Origin: F23-B02 sp963640555
GTDB lineage: Bacteria; Bacillota; Clostridia; Oscillospirales; Oscillospiraceae
DNA length: 17,275 nucleotides
Direction: 5' to 3'
Assembly (NCBI GenBank): GCA_963640555.1
Contig: CAVHZB010000037.1
Span: forward strand, 1 to 17,275
The translations under genes were made by a program, and so were the position numbers. The notes below the pieces were generated by a model that worked only from the letters and a program-made list of their open reading frames with translations, did not search any database and was not told the DNA's origin. Positions 6,927 to 12,641 of this stretch are shown here, piece after piece (the stretch's first letter is position 1; every line of letters begins with the position of its first letter).

Positions 6927-8930
6927 ATGAGCTACGAAACCAAGAACATAAGAAACATCTGCTTCATGGGTCACGGCAACAGCGGTAAGACCAGTCTTGC
7001 TGAAAGCATGCTGTTTACTACCGGCGCTATCGACCGCATGGGCAAGGTCACCGACGGCAACACCGTCTGCGACTACGACGCTGAGGAGATCAAGCGCCAG
7101 ATAACCATTGCGACCTCCGTCGCTCCCGTAAGCTTCGGCGGCTGCAAGATCAATGTGCTCGACTGCCCCGGATATTTTGACTTCGCGGGCGATGTCCTCG
7201 CCGCTATCCGCGTTGTTGAGGCAGGCATTATCTTCTGCTCCGCCAAGGACGGCATCACCGTCGGTGCGGAGAGAAGCTGGAAATACCTCAAGGCTGCCGG
7301 CGTTCCCGCAATGTTCTACATCTCCAAGCTGGATGAGGAGCACGGCGACTACTATAGTGTTCTGACGGCTCTTAAGGAGAAATACGGTGCAAGCGTCTGT
7401 CCGGTCATGATCCCCATGTCCGACGGCACCGGCATCATCGACCTTGTTCACAACACCGCTTACCAGACCAACGGAGGCAAGACCTCCAAGGTCGCCGTCC
7501 CCGCCGCCGATGCTGACAAGGCAGAGGAAATGCGCATGGAGCTCATGGAGGCTGCGGCAGTGACCGAGGAGCTCATGGAGAAGTTCCTTGACACCATGGA
7601 GCTTACCGACGATGAGATCGTCGAGGGTCTCAAGGCAGGTCTTGCCGAGCGCAGCGTCGTTCCCGTCGTCTGCGGCGCGGCAATGTCCAACATCGGCACC
7701 GAGGCCGTCATGCAGGCCGTGTGCGATTATGTTCCCGCTCCCGAGGATAGATCCGCAGAGCCCGTTTGCGGCTTTGTTTTCAAAACCGTTTCCGACCAGT
7801 TCGGCAAGTACAGCTTCGTGAAGGTCGTTTCCGGCAAGATAACCTCCGACCTTTCTCTGCGCAATGTCCGCGCCTCCAGCACCGACAAGCTCGGCAGACT
7901 CTATACCGTCTGCGGCAAGAAGACCACCGAGGTCAAGGAAGCCTGCTGCGGTGATATAGTCGCCGTCGGCAAGATGGAGTGGAAGACCGGTGACACGGTC
8001 TGCGACCCCAAGAACGAGGTCGAGCTGCCCGCTCTGGTCATGCCCGATCCCTGCTATTCCATGGCCATCTCCCCCAAGACCAAGGGTCAGGACGATAAGG
8101 TCGCCGGCGGTCTTGCAAGGCTCAACGAGGAGGATGTTTCCTTCACTCTCGTCAACAACGCCGAGACTCATCAGATGGTCATCTCCGGCGCAGGCGATAT
8201 TCAGGTCGATGTTCTGTGCGCAAAGCTCAAGAGCCGCTTTGGTGTTGAGACCGAGCTCAAGCCCGCCCGCGTCGCTTACCGTGAGAAGATCAAGGGTAAG
8301 GTCGAGGCTCACGGCCGTCACAAGAAGCAGTCCGGCGGTTCCGGTCAGTTCGGTGATGTTTGGATCCGCTTCGAGCCGCAGGACGAGCAGGACGAAATGA
8401 TCTTCGCAGAGGAAGTATTCGGCGGCTCCGTTCCCAAAAACTTCTTCCCGTCCGTCGAAAAGGGTCTGCGCAACGCGGTGACCAAGGGTGTTCTCGCCGG
8501 CTACCCGCTCGTCGGTCTGAAGGCTACTCTGTACGACGGCTCCTACCATCCCGTTGACTCGAACGATATGGCATTCCAGACCGCCGCTCGTCTTGCTTAT
8601 CAGGACGGCATCCCCAAGGCAAAGCCCACCATTCTCGAGCCTATCGGTCTGCTTCAGGTAACCATCCCCGACGCAAACCTCGGCGATATAATGTCCGACA
8701 TTTCCTCCAAGCGCCGCGGCACCGTTCTCGGCATGAACGCCGAGGAAGGTATGCAGACGGTCGAGGCTGAGGTCCCCATGGCAGAGATGAGCTCCTACAC
8801 CATCGACCTGCGTTCCATGACTCAGGGACGCGGCTCGTTCACCTGCAAGTTCATCCGCTACGAGGAGGCTCCCGGCAATGTCCAGCAGAAGGTCATTGAG
8901 GAAGCAAAGGCTCTGGCTGAGGCTGAGTAA
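6927..8930 (+). CDS. Elongation factor G-like translational GTPase (EF-G paralogue)
   Basis: 667 residues, slightly shorter than canonical EF-G (about 690-700), and colinear with it over G domain, domains II and III, domain IV (with LKPARVAYREKI near its start) and domain V (LEPIGLLQVTIPDANLGDIM). GTPase motifs are variant: P-loop GHGNSGKT (15-22), switch I T60, switch II DCPGYFDF (79-86) with Tyr83 where canonical EF-G has the catalytic His, and SKLD (133-136) instead of NKxD. These changes mark the EF-G-like paralogues widespread in Clostridia, not the main fusA, and no rpsL/rpsG/tuf neighbours are present. It should bind the ribosome in a GTP-dependent way; whether it drives translocation or another step is unknown. 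Heavy use of C-ending codons, with few rare codons, suggests good expression. It has its own promoter and a strong terminator. Ribosome-protection resistance proteins are a more distant alternative. Confidence 0.9.
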   Translation: MSYETKNIRNICFMGHGNSGKTSLAESMLFTTGAIDRMGKVTDGNTVCDYDAEEIKRQITIATSVAPVSFGGCKINVLDCPGYFDFAGDVLAAIRVVEAGIIFCSAKDGITVGAERSWKYLKAAGVPAMFYISKLDEEHGDYYSVLTALKEKYGASVCPVMIPMSDGTGIIDLVHNTAYQTNGGKTSKVAVPAADADKAEEMRMELMEAAAVTEELMEKFLDTMELTDDEIVEGLKAGLAERSVVPVVCGAAMSNIGTEAVMQAVCDYVPAPEDRSAEPVCGFVFKTVSDQFGKYSFVKVVSGKITSDLSLRNVRASSTDKLGRLYTVCGKKTTEVKEACCGDIVAVGKMEWKTGDTVCDPKNEVELPALVMPDPCYSMAISPKTKGQDDKVAGGLARLNEEDVSFTLVNNAETHQMVISGAGDIQVDVLCAKLKSRFGVETELKPARVAYREKIKGKVEAHGRHKKQSGGSGQFGDVWIRFEPQDEQDEMIFAEEVFGGSVPKNFFPSVEKGLRNAVTKGVLAGYPLVGLKATLYDGSYHPVDSNDMAFQTAARLAYQDGIPKAKPTILEPIGLLQVTIPDANLGDIMSDISSKRRGTVLGMNAEEGMQTVEAEVPMAEMSSYTIDLRSMTQGRGSFTCKFIRYEEAPGNVQQKVIEEAKALAEAE

Positions 8931-8941
8931 TTTGTGATAAT

Positions 8942-8971
8942 AAACGGCGGGCGCTCGTGCCCGCCGTTTTT
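8942..8971 (+). terminator. Intrinsic terminator after the EF-G-like gene
   Basis: A perfect 11-bp stem (8942-8952 with 8959-8969, GC-rich core CGGCGGGC) has a 6-base loop GCTCGT and is followed by T up to 8971. The T run is immediately followed by the ribosome binding site of the next gene, so that gene needs read-through or a start point inside this region. An extended -10-like TGTGATAAT lies at 8933-8941, just before the stem. Confidence 0.92.
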
Positions 8972-8982
8972 CAGGTGATACT

Positions 8983-9261
8983 ATGAAATTCAAGATACCC
9001 GAAATAAAAATCAGAAAGCCCCGCGCAGACGATGAGCGGGAGTCCGTACCGGCCGCTGAGGAAAACGACGGTGAAGATGATATCCTCGACGAGCTTGAGG
9101 ACACTCCGGAGATACCCGAGCAGCCAGAGCCGGAGCGTGGAAAGCCGCACAGCCGCGGAATGGAGATATCCGAATCGCAGCTCCGCCCGATATGGGCAGG
9201 CGAGATATGCTTCGGGCTTATAATGGCGCTCGCCGCGATCATTATTGCTTTAGTAAATTAA
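8983..9261 (+). CDS. Small acidic tail-anchored membrane protein, function unknown
   Basis: 92 residues: a short basic start (MKFKIPEIKIRKPR), a highly acidic Pro/Glu-rich middle (about 15-55), and one C-terminal hydrophobic helix (about 73-91) ending two residues before the stop. This is a tail-anchored topology with the charged part in the cytoplasm. I recognise no family. The gene is supported by a ribosome binding site (CAGGTGAT, 8972-8979) 3 bases before ATG, flanking terminators on both sides, and codon use like its neighbours. Its start lies only 11 bases after the U-tract of the EF-G-like gene's terminator, so expression probably depends on read-through or on a promoter at the end of that gene. 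The composition of its soluble part resembles the tail of the pseudo-ATPase two genes upstream, which may be only a compositional likeness. Confidence 0.75.
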   Translation: MKFKIPEIKIRKPRADDERESVPAAEENDGEDDILDELEDTPEIPEQPEPERGKPHSRGMEISESQLRPIWAGEICFGLIMALAAIIIALVN

Positions 9262-9286
9262 AAACGCCTGATTCATCAGGCGTTTT
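9261..9286. terminator. Bidirectional intrinsic terminator after the small membrane protein
   Basis: A perfect 11-bp stem, AAAACGCCTGA (9261-9271) with its complement (9276-9286), and a TTCA loop. The last A of the stop codon is the first base of the stem. The U-tract is short (four T), so efficiency is uncertain. Confidence 0.8.
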
Positions 9287-9308
9287 GACGAGTGCAGCGA
9301 GATTTTTC

Positions 9309-9326
9309 GTGAAAATTTATTTTCAC
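9309..9326. repeat. AT-rich inverted repeat between converging genes
   Basis: GTGAAAAT (9309-9316) and ATTTTCAC (9319-9326) are perfect inverted repeats with a 2-base centre. No U-tract of terminator type follows on either strand. It lies in the 114-base gap between two terminators; function unknown. Confidence 0.6.
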
Positions 9327-9366
9327 AAAAAATGTGGCGTTTTTTACAGCGTGTCAAAAAAGAACC

Positions 9367-9376
9367 NNNNNNNNNN
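9367..9376. other. Assembly gap placeholder (10 N), probably no missing sequence
   Basis: The eight bases before the gap (9359-9366) and the eight after it (9377-9384) are identical, AAAGAACC. Overlapping them removes the gap and gives the downstream terminator a run of six A on its left side, which is the U-tract needed on the minus strand. The gap is therefore probably a scaffolder's fixed-length join. Confidence 0.75.
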
Positions 9377-9402
9377 AAAGAACCCGTTTGGGTTCTTTTT
9401 TT
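9377..9402 (-). terminator. Intrinsic terminator of the phosphorylase operon
   Basis: A 9-bp stem AAAGAACCC (9377-9385) with GGGTTCTTT (9390-9398) and a GTTT loop; seven T (9396-9402) on the plus side overlap the stop codon of the phosphorylase gene. On the minus strand the U-tract is cut by the N run, but becomes six T if the flanks are overlapped (see the gap entry). Confidence 0.85.
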
Positions 9403-10720
9403 ATCTGATTATACCTTTTATAAACGCAGGCTTTTCGACCGGGCTGTCAGTTAGCTTGTAACAGGAATCCAGCATTTCGGCTGCCCTCTCCGCCGCTTCG
9501 AGGCTCCGTGCATGGATAGTCGCAAGGCTCTCGCCCGCCCTCACCTTGTCTCCGACCTTCTTTTTGAGGATAATACCGACAGACAGGTCGATAACACTCT
9601 CCTTTGTGGCTCTGCCGCCGCCGAGATGCATGGACACGAGCCCCACCTCGTCGGCACTAATATGCTTTACATAGCCCGAGCGGCTGCAGGCCGCCTCATA
9701 CTGCACCGGTGCAGCGGGCAGCAGCGATGTATCATAAACTGCGCGCTTATCGCCCTCCTGACCTTCAACGAGCTCGGCAAGCTTGTTGAGCGCGGAGCCG
9801 TCCTCGATGCCTCTTTCGAGCATCCTGCGCGCCTCGGCATCATTCTCGGCTATGCCCGCTTCGGTGAGTATACAGGTGCCGAGGGTCAGGCACAGCTCGA
9901 GCAGCTCACCTTTCTTCTCACCGCGCAGCACCTCGATAGCCTCCTTGACCTCAAGCGCATTGCCTATGGCGCTGCCGAGGGGCTCATCCATATCGGTTAT
10001 TACGGCGACCGTCTTCTTTCCTGCAAGCTTTCCGACTGCGGTAAGGCTTTCCGCAAGCTTACGCGCATCCTCTACGGTTTTCATAAACGAACCGCTGCCG
10101 GATTTTACATCGAGAACTATTACATCGGCACCTGACGCCAGCTTCTTGCTCATTATGGAGCTTACGATGAGAGGTATGCTCGGCACCGTTCCGGTGACAT
10201 CGCGCAAAGCGTACATCTTTTTGTCCGCAGGGTCGAGATCGGCGGTCTGACCGGCAATGGCAATACCGAATTTGTTCACATTGGAAATAAATTTTTCCTC
10301 GGAAATACCGGTGTTAAAGCCGGGAAAGCTCTCGAGCTTGTCGATGGTGCCACCCGTGTGTCCCAGTCCCCTGCCGGACATCTTCGCTATCTTGACGCCC
10401 TGCGCCGCGACCATGGGGCACAGGATGAGCGAGGTCTTGTCGCCGACGCCGCCGGTGGAATGCTTATCCGCCTTAACTCCCCTTNNNNNNNNNNCCCTTA
10501 TGGCGCTCAGATCCAGTGTTTCGCCGGAATCGCGCATCGCCATTGTGAGCTCAAGCGTTTCCTCCCTGTCCATGCCGCGCAGCAGGATAGCCATCAAAAG
10601 TGCCGACATCTGATAGTCGGGAATATCGCCCCTTGTGTAGCCGTCCACGACGAACTTTATCTCGTCCGCGTCAAGCTTTCCCCCATCGCGCTTTTTTACT
10701 ATAATATCAGTCATCAGCAT
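9401..10720 (-). CDS. pdp: Pyrimidine-nucleoside phosphorylase
   Basis: Cleaves uridine, deoxyuridine or thymidine with phosphate to the free base and (deoxy)ribose-1-phosphate, a cytosolic salvage and catabolic step. Seen directly: MLMTDIIVKKRDGG at the start, the phosphate-binding KHSTGGVGDK, the family signature SGRGLGHTGGTIDKLE, VLDVKSGSGSFMK, and a C-terminal alpha/beta domain. I chose the Met at 10720 because GGAGGT ends 7 bases before it, and homologues begin M-x-M-x-D-I-I; a longer frame from 10738 has no such site. An N run interrupts the sequence before the phosphate loop (displayed ...LSAIR-XXXX-RGVKADKHS). Overlapping the flanks gives LSAIRGVKADKHS, the normal spacing, and a protein of 434 residues, close to the Bacillus enzyme (about 433). 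Last gene of a four-gene minus-strand run. The bacterial enzyme of this type usually accepts both uridine and thymidine, so pdp is preferred over deoA. Confidence 0.95.
   Translation of the reverse strand: MLMTDIIVKKRDGGKLDADEIKFVVDGYTRGDIPDYQMSALLMAILLRGMDREETLELTMAMRDSGETLDLSAIRXXXXRGVKADKHSTGGVGDKTSLILCPMVAAQGVKIAKMSGRGLGHTGGTIDKLESFPGFNTGISEEKFISNVNKFGIAIAGQTADLDPADKKMYALRDVTGTVPSIPLIVSSIMSKKLASGADVIVLDVKSGSGSFMKTVEDARKLAESLTAVGKLAGKKTVAVITDMDEPLGSAIGNALEVKEAIEVLRGEKKGELLELCLTLGTCILTEAGIAENDAEARRMLERGIEDGSALNKLAELVEGQEGDKRAVYDTSLLPAAPVQYEAACSRSGYVKHISADEVGLVSMHLGGGRATKESVIDLSVGIILKKKVGDKVRAGESLATIHARSLEAAERAAEMLDSCYKLTDSPVEKPAFIKGIIR
10485..10494. other. Assembly gap placeholder (10 N) inside pdp
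   Basis: The five bases before (10480-10484) and after (10495-10499) the gap are both CCCTT. Removing 10 N plus one copy takes out 15 bases, keeps the reading frame, and restores the family spacing of the active-site loop. The coding sequence is therefore probably intact and five residues shorter than it appears. Confidence 0.8.
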
Positions 10721-10727
10721 GACCGGC

Positions 10728-10733
10728 ACCTCC
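10728..10733 (-). promoter_or_regulatory. Ribosome binding site that fixes the pdp start
   Basis: GGAGGT on the minus strand, 7 bases from the ATG at 10720. It lies inside the six-codon extension that a longest-frame call (from 10738) would add, which argues against that extension. Confidence 0.85.
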
Positions 10734-10791
10734 AGCATTTTGTTGATAGTGCTGTTATATTAACACACATCGCGGAGGATTTCCACATATA

Positions 10792-11223
10792 TCACAAATT
10801 TCTTTTAAATATGATATAGGTCGTGCCTTCTATTTCCCTCAGCCTGTCCGTCACCGCGCCGAGTCTGCGTGCATCGGCGGGTATGGCAAGCTCATTTTTG
10901 CTCGTAAGGCAGCCCATTGTGCTTCTCTGCCACACGGTGTCCGCAGCTTGACCGGCAGGCTCTGTCGGCGCATCGGCTGCGTATTCTATCGCTTCCGGCA
11001 GCTTTTTCAGATCACTGCGGCTGAATTTGCGATGCAGCGTCATACTGTTGCCGGAGGGCTGGAGCGTTCCCAGAAGTGCGCTCTTGCCCGCGCCATAGAT
11101 ATATAAGCGCACGGGTCTTCGCGGTGCAAGCGCGCATTTTGCGTGTATGACGGTCATGAGTCCCTCTGCGGACACCGTAAGGCTGCCGCATTTTTCCCCC
11201 TCTATGTAGATCGGATATTCCAT
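10792..11223 (-). CDS. Conserved-looking hypothetical protein, 143 residues
   Basis: I do not recognise a named family. The N-terminal 75 residues alternate hydrophobic and polar residues (IYIEGEKCGSLTVSAEG, RPVRLYIYGAGKSALLGTL), which suggests a compact beta-rich fold; residues 85-110 are Ala/Pro/Thr-rich and probably a linker, and the last 25 are again strand-like. There is no signal peptide, membrane segment or obvious catalytic motif, so it is probably cytoplasmic. Three cysteines (12, 30 and 105) do not form a metal motif. The start is supported by AAAGGAACA about 6 bases upstream. It lies 72 bases after mazF and 71 before pdp on the same strand, so co-transcription is likely, but the neighbours do not point to a shared function. 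Confidence 0.7.
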   Translation of the reverse strand: MEYPIYIEGEKCGSLTVSAEGLMTVIHAKCALAPRRPVRLYIYGAGKSALLGTLQPSGNSMTLHRKFSRSDLKKLPEAIEYAADAPTEPAGQAADTVWQRSTMGCLTSKNELAIPADARRLGAVTDRLREIEGTTYIIFKRNL

Positions 11224-11245
11224 TTATCTGTTCCTTTATACAGCC

Positions 11246-11271
11246 GCTCCCCGAGCCTCCGCCCGGGGAGC
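11246..11271 (-). other. GC-rich hairpin between mazF and the hypothetical gene
   Basis: GCTCCCCG (11246-11253) pairs with CGGGGAGC (11264-11271) across a 10-base loop. On the transcribed minus strand no U-tract follows, so it is not a standard terminator. It could be an RNA processing or stability element between the two genes, or a partly decayed terminator. Confidence 0.45.
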
Positions 11272-11295
11272 AAATTTTTCGTCGGTCGGCTCGGC

Positions 11296-11640
11296 TTAAA
11301 GTCCGAAGCTCACGGCAATGGCATTGTCCACCTTGTTCATGGTTCCCTCATCGAGCTTGCCCATGCGCTCGCGCAGGCGCGATTTGTCGATGGTGCGTAT
11401 CTGCTCAAGCAGAATGACACTGTCACGCGAAAGCCCCACGCTCTGCGCATTCAGCTCTATATGTGTCGGCAGCCGTGCTTTGCCTGTCTGACTGGTTATG
11501 GCTGCGGCGATGACCGTTGGGCTGTGCTTATTGCCGGTATCGTTCTGAACGATGAGCACCGGGCGCATACCGCCCTGCTCGGAGCCCACGACCGGGCTCA
11601 GGTCTGCGTAAAAAATATCTCCGCGCTTGACTATACTCAA
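11296..11640 (-). CDS. mazF: MazF/EndoA-type mRNA interferase toxin, no antitoxin alongside
   Basis: 114 residues, nearly the length of Bacillus EndoA (116) and very close to it: VKRGDIFYADLSPVVGSEQG, RPVLIVQND, AAITSQTGKARLPTH and ILLEQIRTIDKSRL. The catalytic Arg (R26 in RPVLI) and Thr (T49 in AAIT) are present. The family cuts single-stranded RNA at short U-A-C-A-U-type sites, blocking growth unless bound by its antitoxin. The start codon is TTG (11640-11638): the same frame has TGA three codons upstream, and homologues begin at this point. GGAG 11 bases upstream is a weakly spaced ribosome binding site, so translation may be low. No ribbon-helix-helix antitoxin precedes it, only 86 bases separate it from the lipoprotein gene, and those bases contain a nested inverted repeat. 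Confidence 0.95.
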   Translation of the reverse strand: MSIVKRGDIFYADLSPVVGSEQGGMRPVLIVQNDTGNKHSPTVIAAAITSQTGKARLPTHIELNAQSVGLSRDSVILLEQIRTIDKSRLRERMGKLDEGTMNKVDNAIAVSFGL

Positions 11641-11661
11641 TTTGATTCACACTCCGGGATC

Positions 11662-11699
11662 ATAGTCGCCCGCTACATCCTATGTAGTGCGCTGACTAT
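11662..11699 (-). repeat. Nested inverted repeat before mazF
   Basis: Outer arms ATAGTC/GACTAT (11662-11667 and 11694-11699) enclose inner arms CTACAT/ATGTAG (11673-11678 and 11682-11687) with a 3-base loop. It lies about 20 bases before the TTG start of mazF, in the transcribed leader. The inner arm contains TACAT, the core reported for EndoA cleavage in Bacillus, on the coding (minus) strand at 11687-11682 as CTACAT. Confidence 0.55.
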
Positions 11700-11726
11700 A
11701 TTCTCCCACGGCAGCGTGATTTTTAT

Positions 11727-12272
11727 TCAGCCTATGCTCCAGTCGGAAATATCAATGAACACGACGGTCTTTTCCTTATAGCTTATCTCGGCGCTTATAG
11801 GAGCGAGCTCTGAGCTTATCCAGACCGTTACGAGATAATCGTCCGAGGGCACGAGGCGCGCCGCTATGTTGTCTCCCTCGACCCATGTCATCTCCGTGTG
11901 CGCATCCGTAAGCGCACGCGCCAGCAGCGGCAGCGCCGACATGGGGCTGAGCTCGGCATCGTCGAGCGTTCCGATATCGAGCATCGCACCGTCGTATTCG
12001 AGGCTCAGACCGTCATCCTTCAGCCGCGCCTTTATGCCGGTAAGCATTTCGGGCTCTATGACCTCGACCGAGGCAGCATCGGCGTTCTGCTCGTATCCGA
12101 GCTTAAATACCGCCGTTTTATCGTCATACTCCGTTCTGACCTCGGCAGTAAACGATATATTCTCCGCCTCCGCCGTACGCTTTACAAACTCTGCAAACCG
12201 CTCCTGTCCGGTGTCGGCGCAGGCGCACAGCAGCACTATAAGACTCATTATAAGCGGCACGATCTTTTTCAT
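11727..12272 (-). CDS. LolA/GerS-like lipoprotein
   Basis: 181 residues from the Met at 12272, chosen because GGAGG (12280-12284) lies exactly 7 bases upstream and because this Met starts a lipoprotein signal: MKK, hydrophobic run, then L-C-A-C with C18 as lipidation site. A 195-residue frame from 12314 would bury the signal. The mature part has the LolA-fold pattern of outer-membrane lipoprotein sorting-like proteins: alternating strands, VIEPEMLTGIKARL, LSLEYDGAMLDIG, and a final VVFIDISDW. In monoderms this family includes GerS, a spore lipoprotein of Clostridioides difficile needed for cortex breakdown. As I recall, there gerS lies next to alr2 with mazEF nearby; here the lipoprotein directly precedes mazF without alr. 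GerS function is inference; extracytoplasmic lipoprotein is firm. Likely first gene of the minus-strand run ending in pdp. Confidence 0.82.
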   Translation of the reverse strand: MKKIVPLIMSLIVLLCACADTGQERFAEFVKRTAEAENISFTAEVRTEYDDKTAVFKLGYEQNADAASVEVIEPEMLTGIKARLKDDGLSLEYDGAMLDIGTLDDAELSPMSALPLLARALTDAHTEMTWVEGDNIAARLVPSDDYLVTVWISSELAPISAEISYKEKTVVFIDISDWSIG

Positions 12273-12279
12273 ACAGCAG

Positions 12280-12284
12280 CCTCC
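12280..12284 (-). promoter_or_regulatory. Ribosome binding site fixing the lipoprotein start
   Basis: GGAGG on the minus strand, 7 bases from ATG 12272. It falls within the 14-codon upstream extension, so the longer start at 12314 is unlikely. Confidence 0.85.
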
Positions 12285-12345
12285 GTGAGATCCGGTATGT
12301 CTAATCCTATTCATCGGCTTTGCCGTATATTATTAAAATTTACTC

Positions 12346-12374
12346 TTGACATTTAATTAAATGTGGGATTTAAT
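12346..12374 (+). promoter_or_regulatory. Promoter of the T-box-pheS-pheT operon
   Basis: A consensus -35 TTGACA (12346-12351), a 17-base spacer and a -10 TTTAAT (12369-12374, five of six consensus bases). A transcription start near 12381 would leave a leader of about 260 bases before pheS, the size of a T-box leader. Confidence 0.85.
12349..12364. repeat. Perfect 16-bp palindrome inside the pheST promoter
   Basis: ACATTTAATTAAATGT is identical to its own reverse complement and overlaps the -35 and the spacer of the pheST promoter. It also lies upstream of the divergent lipoprotein gene. It could be a repressor operator or a chance AT-rich palindrome. Confidence 0.5.
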
Positions 12375-12380
12375 ATCAGG

Positions 12381-12604
12381 GTAACAGGCTTTGAAGCGGG
12401 AAAATAATATCGTTTGCATCACTCAGAGAACGGCGGTCGCCGGCTGCAAGCCGCCCGTGATGCTGATATTCGGTTCGCCCGCCGAGCTCCGGCCAATCAC
12501 CGGCGGCGGTTCCGTTATAACCGGCAAGTGCGATAAACATCGAATCAGGGTGGTACCGCGGAAGCATGGTCTTTCGTCCCAGTGGGGCGTAAGGCTGTTT
12601 TTTT
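12381..12604 (+). ncRNA. T-box leader (tRNA-Phe sensing) controlling pheST
   Basis: Contains the T-box core AGGGTGGTACCGCGG (12547-12561), whose UGGU can pair with the NCCA end of uncharged tRNA (the U matching an A discriminator). Stem I is recognisable: lower arms GCGGG/CCCGC, upper arms GCATCAC (12416-12422) with GTGATGC (12457-12463), the distal AGAGA bulge (12425-12429) and the GCTGCAAG loop (12443-12450). In the 3' side of the specifier loop the triplet TTC (12469-12471, followed by G) is the phenylalanine codon, agreeing with the genes downstream. When tRNA-Phe is charged the terminator should form; when uncharged, the antiterminator allows pheST transcription. This occupies almost all the 369-base gap before pheS. 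Confidence 0.96.
12568..12604 (+). terminator. T-box regulatory terminator
   Basis: The arm GGTCTTTCGTCCC (12568-12580) pairs with GGGGCGTAAGGC (about 12584-12595) using a few G-U pairs and one mismatch, followed by T at 12598-12604. Its 5' arm is the part sequestered by the antiterminator. Confidence 0.88.
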
Positions 12605-12628
12605 ATGTTTATTTTATGTTCTAACGAT

Positions 12629-12636
12629 AAGGAGAG
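12629..12636 (+). promoter_or_regulatory. Ribosome binding site fixing the pheS start
   Basis: AAGGAGAG, 5 bases before ATG 12642. The open frame extends to 12582, but those codons lie in the T-box terminator, so the longer start is rejected. Confidence 0.88.
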
Positions 12637-12641
12637 ACACA

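Noticed and set aside
6897..9242. A 781-codon open frame on the minus strand, opposite the EF-G-like gene and the small gene
   Set aside because: It is a by-product of strong codon bias in the EF-G-like gene. Its product is Leu/Gly/Asp-rich with no recognisable domain, and there is no promoter or ribosome binding site for it.
9309..9326. Inverted repeat as a third terminator between the small gene and pdp
   Set aside because: It is AT-rich with no U-tract following in either direction, and better terminators lie on both sides.
10721..10738. Six-codon N-terminal extension of pdp
   Set aside because: The extension overlaps the ribosome binding site GGAGGT, which serves the Met at 10720.
11641..11726. 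A hidden MazE/EndoAI antitoxin reading frame
   Set aside because: The space is only 86 bases and stops interrupt it, including TGA in the mazF frame three codons before the start.
12391..12624. A 77-codon plus-strand open frame in the pheS leader, possibly a leader peptide
   Set aside because: The whole stretch is accounted for by T-box stem I, the T-box core and the terminator; no Phe-rich peptide or ribosome binding site is present.
12582..12641. N-terminal extension of pheS by 20 codons
   Set aside because: These codons lie in the T-box terminator; the strong site AAGGAGAG and homologue length place the start at 12642.
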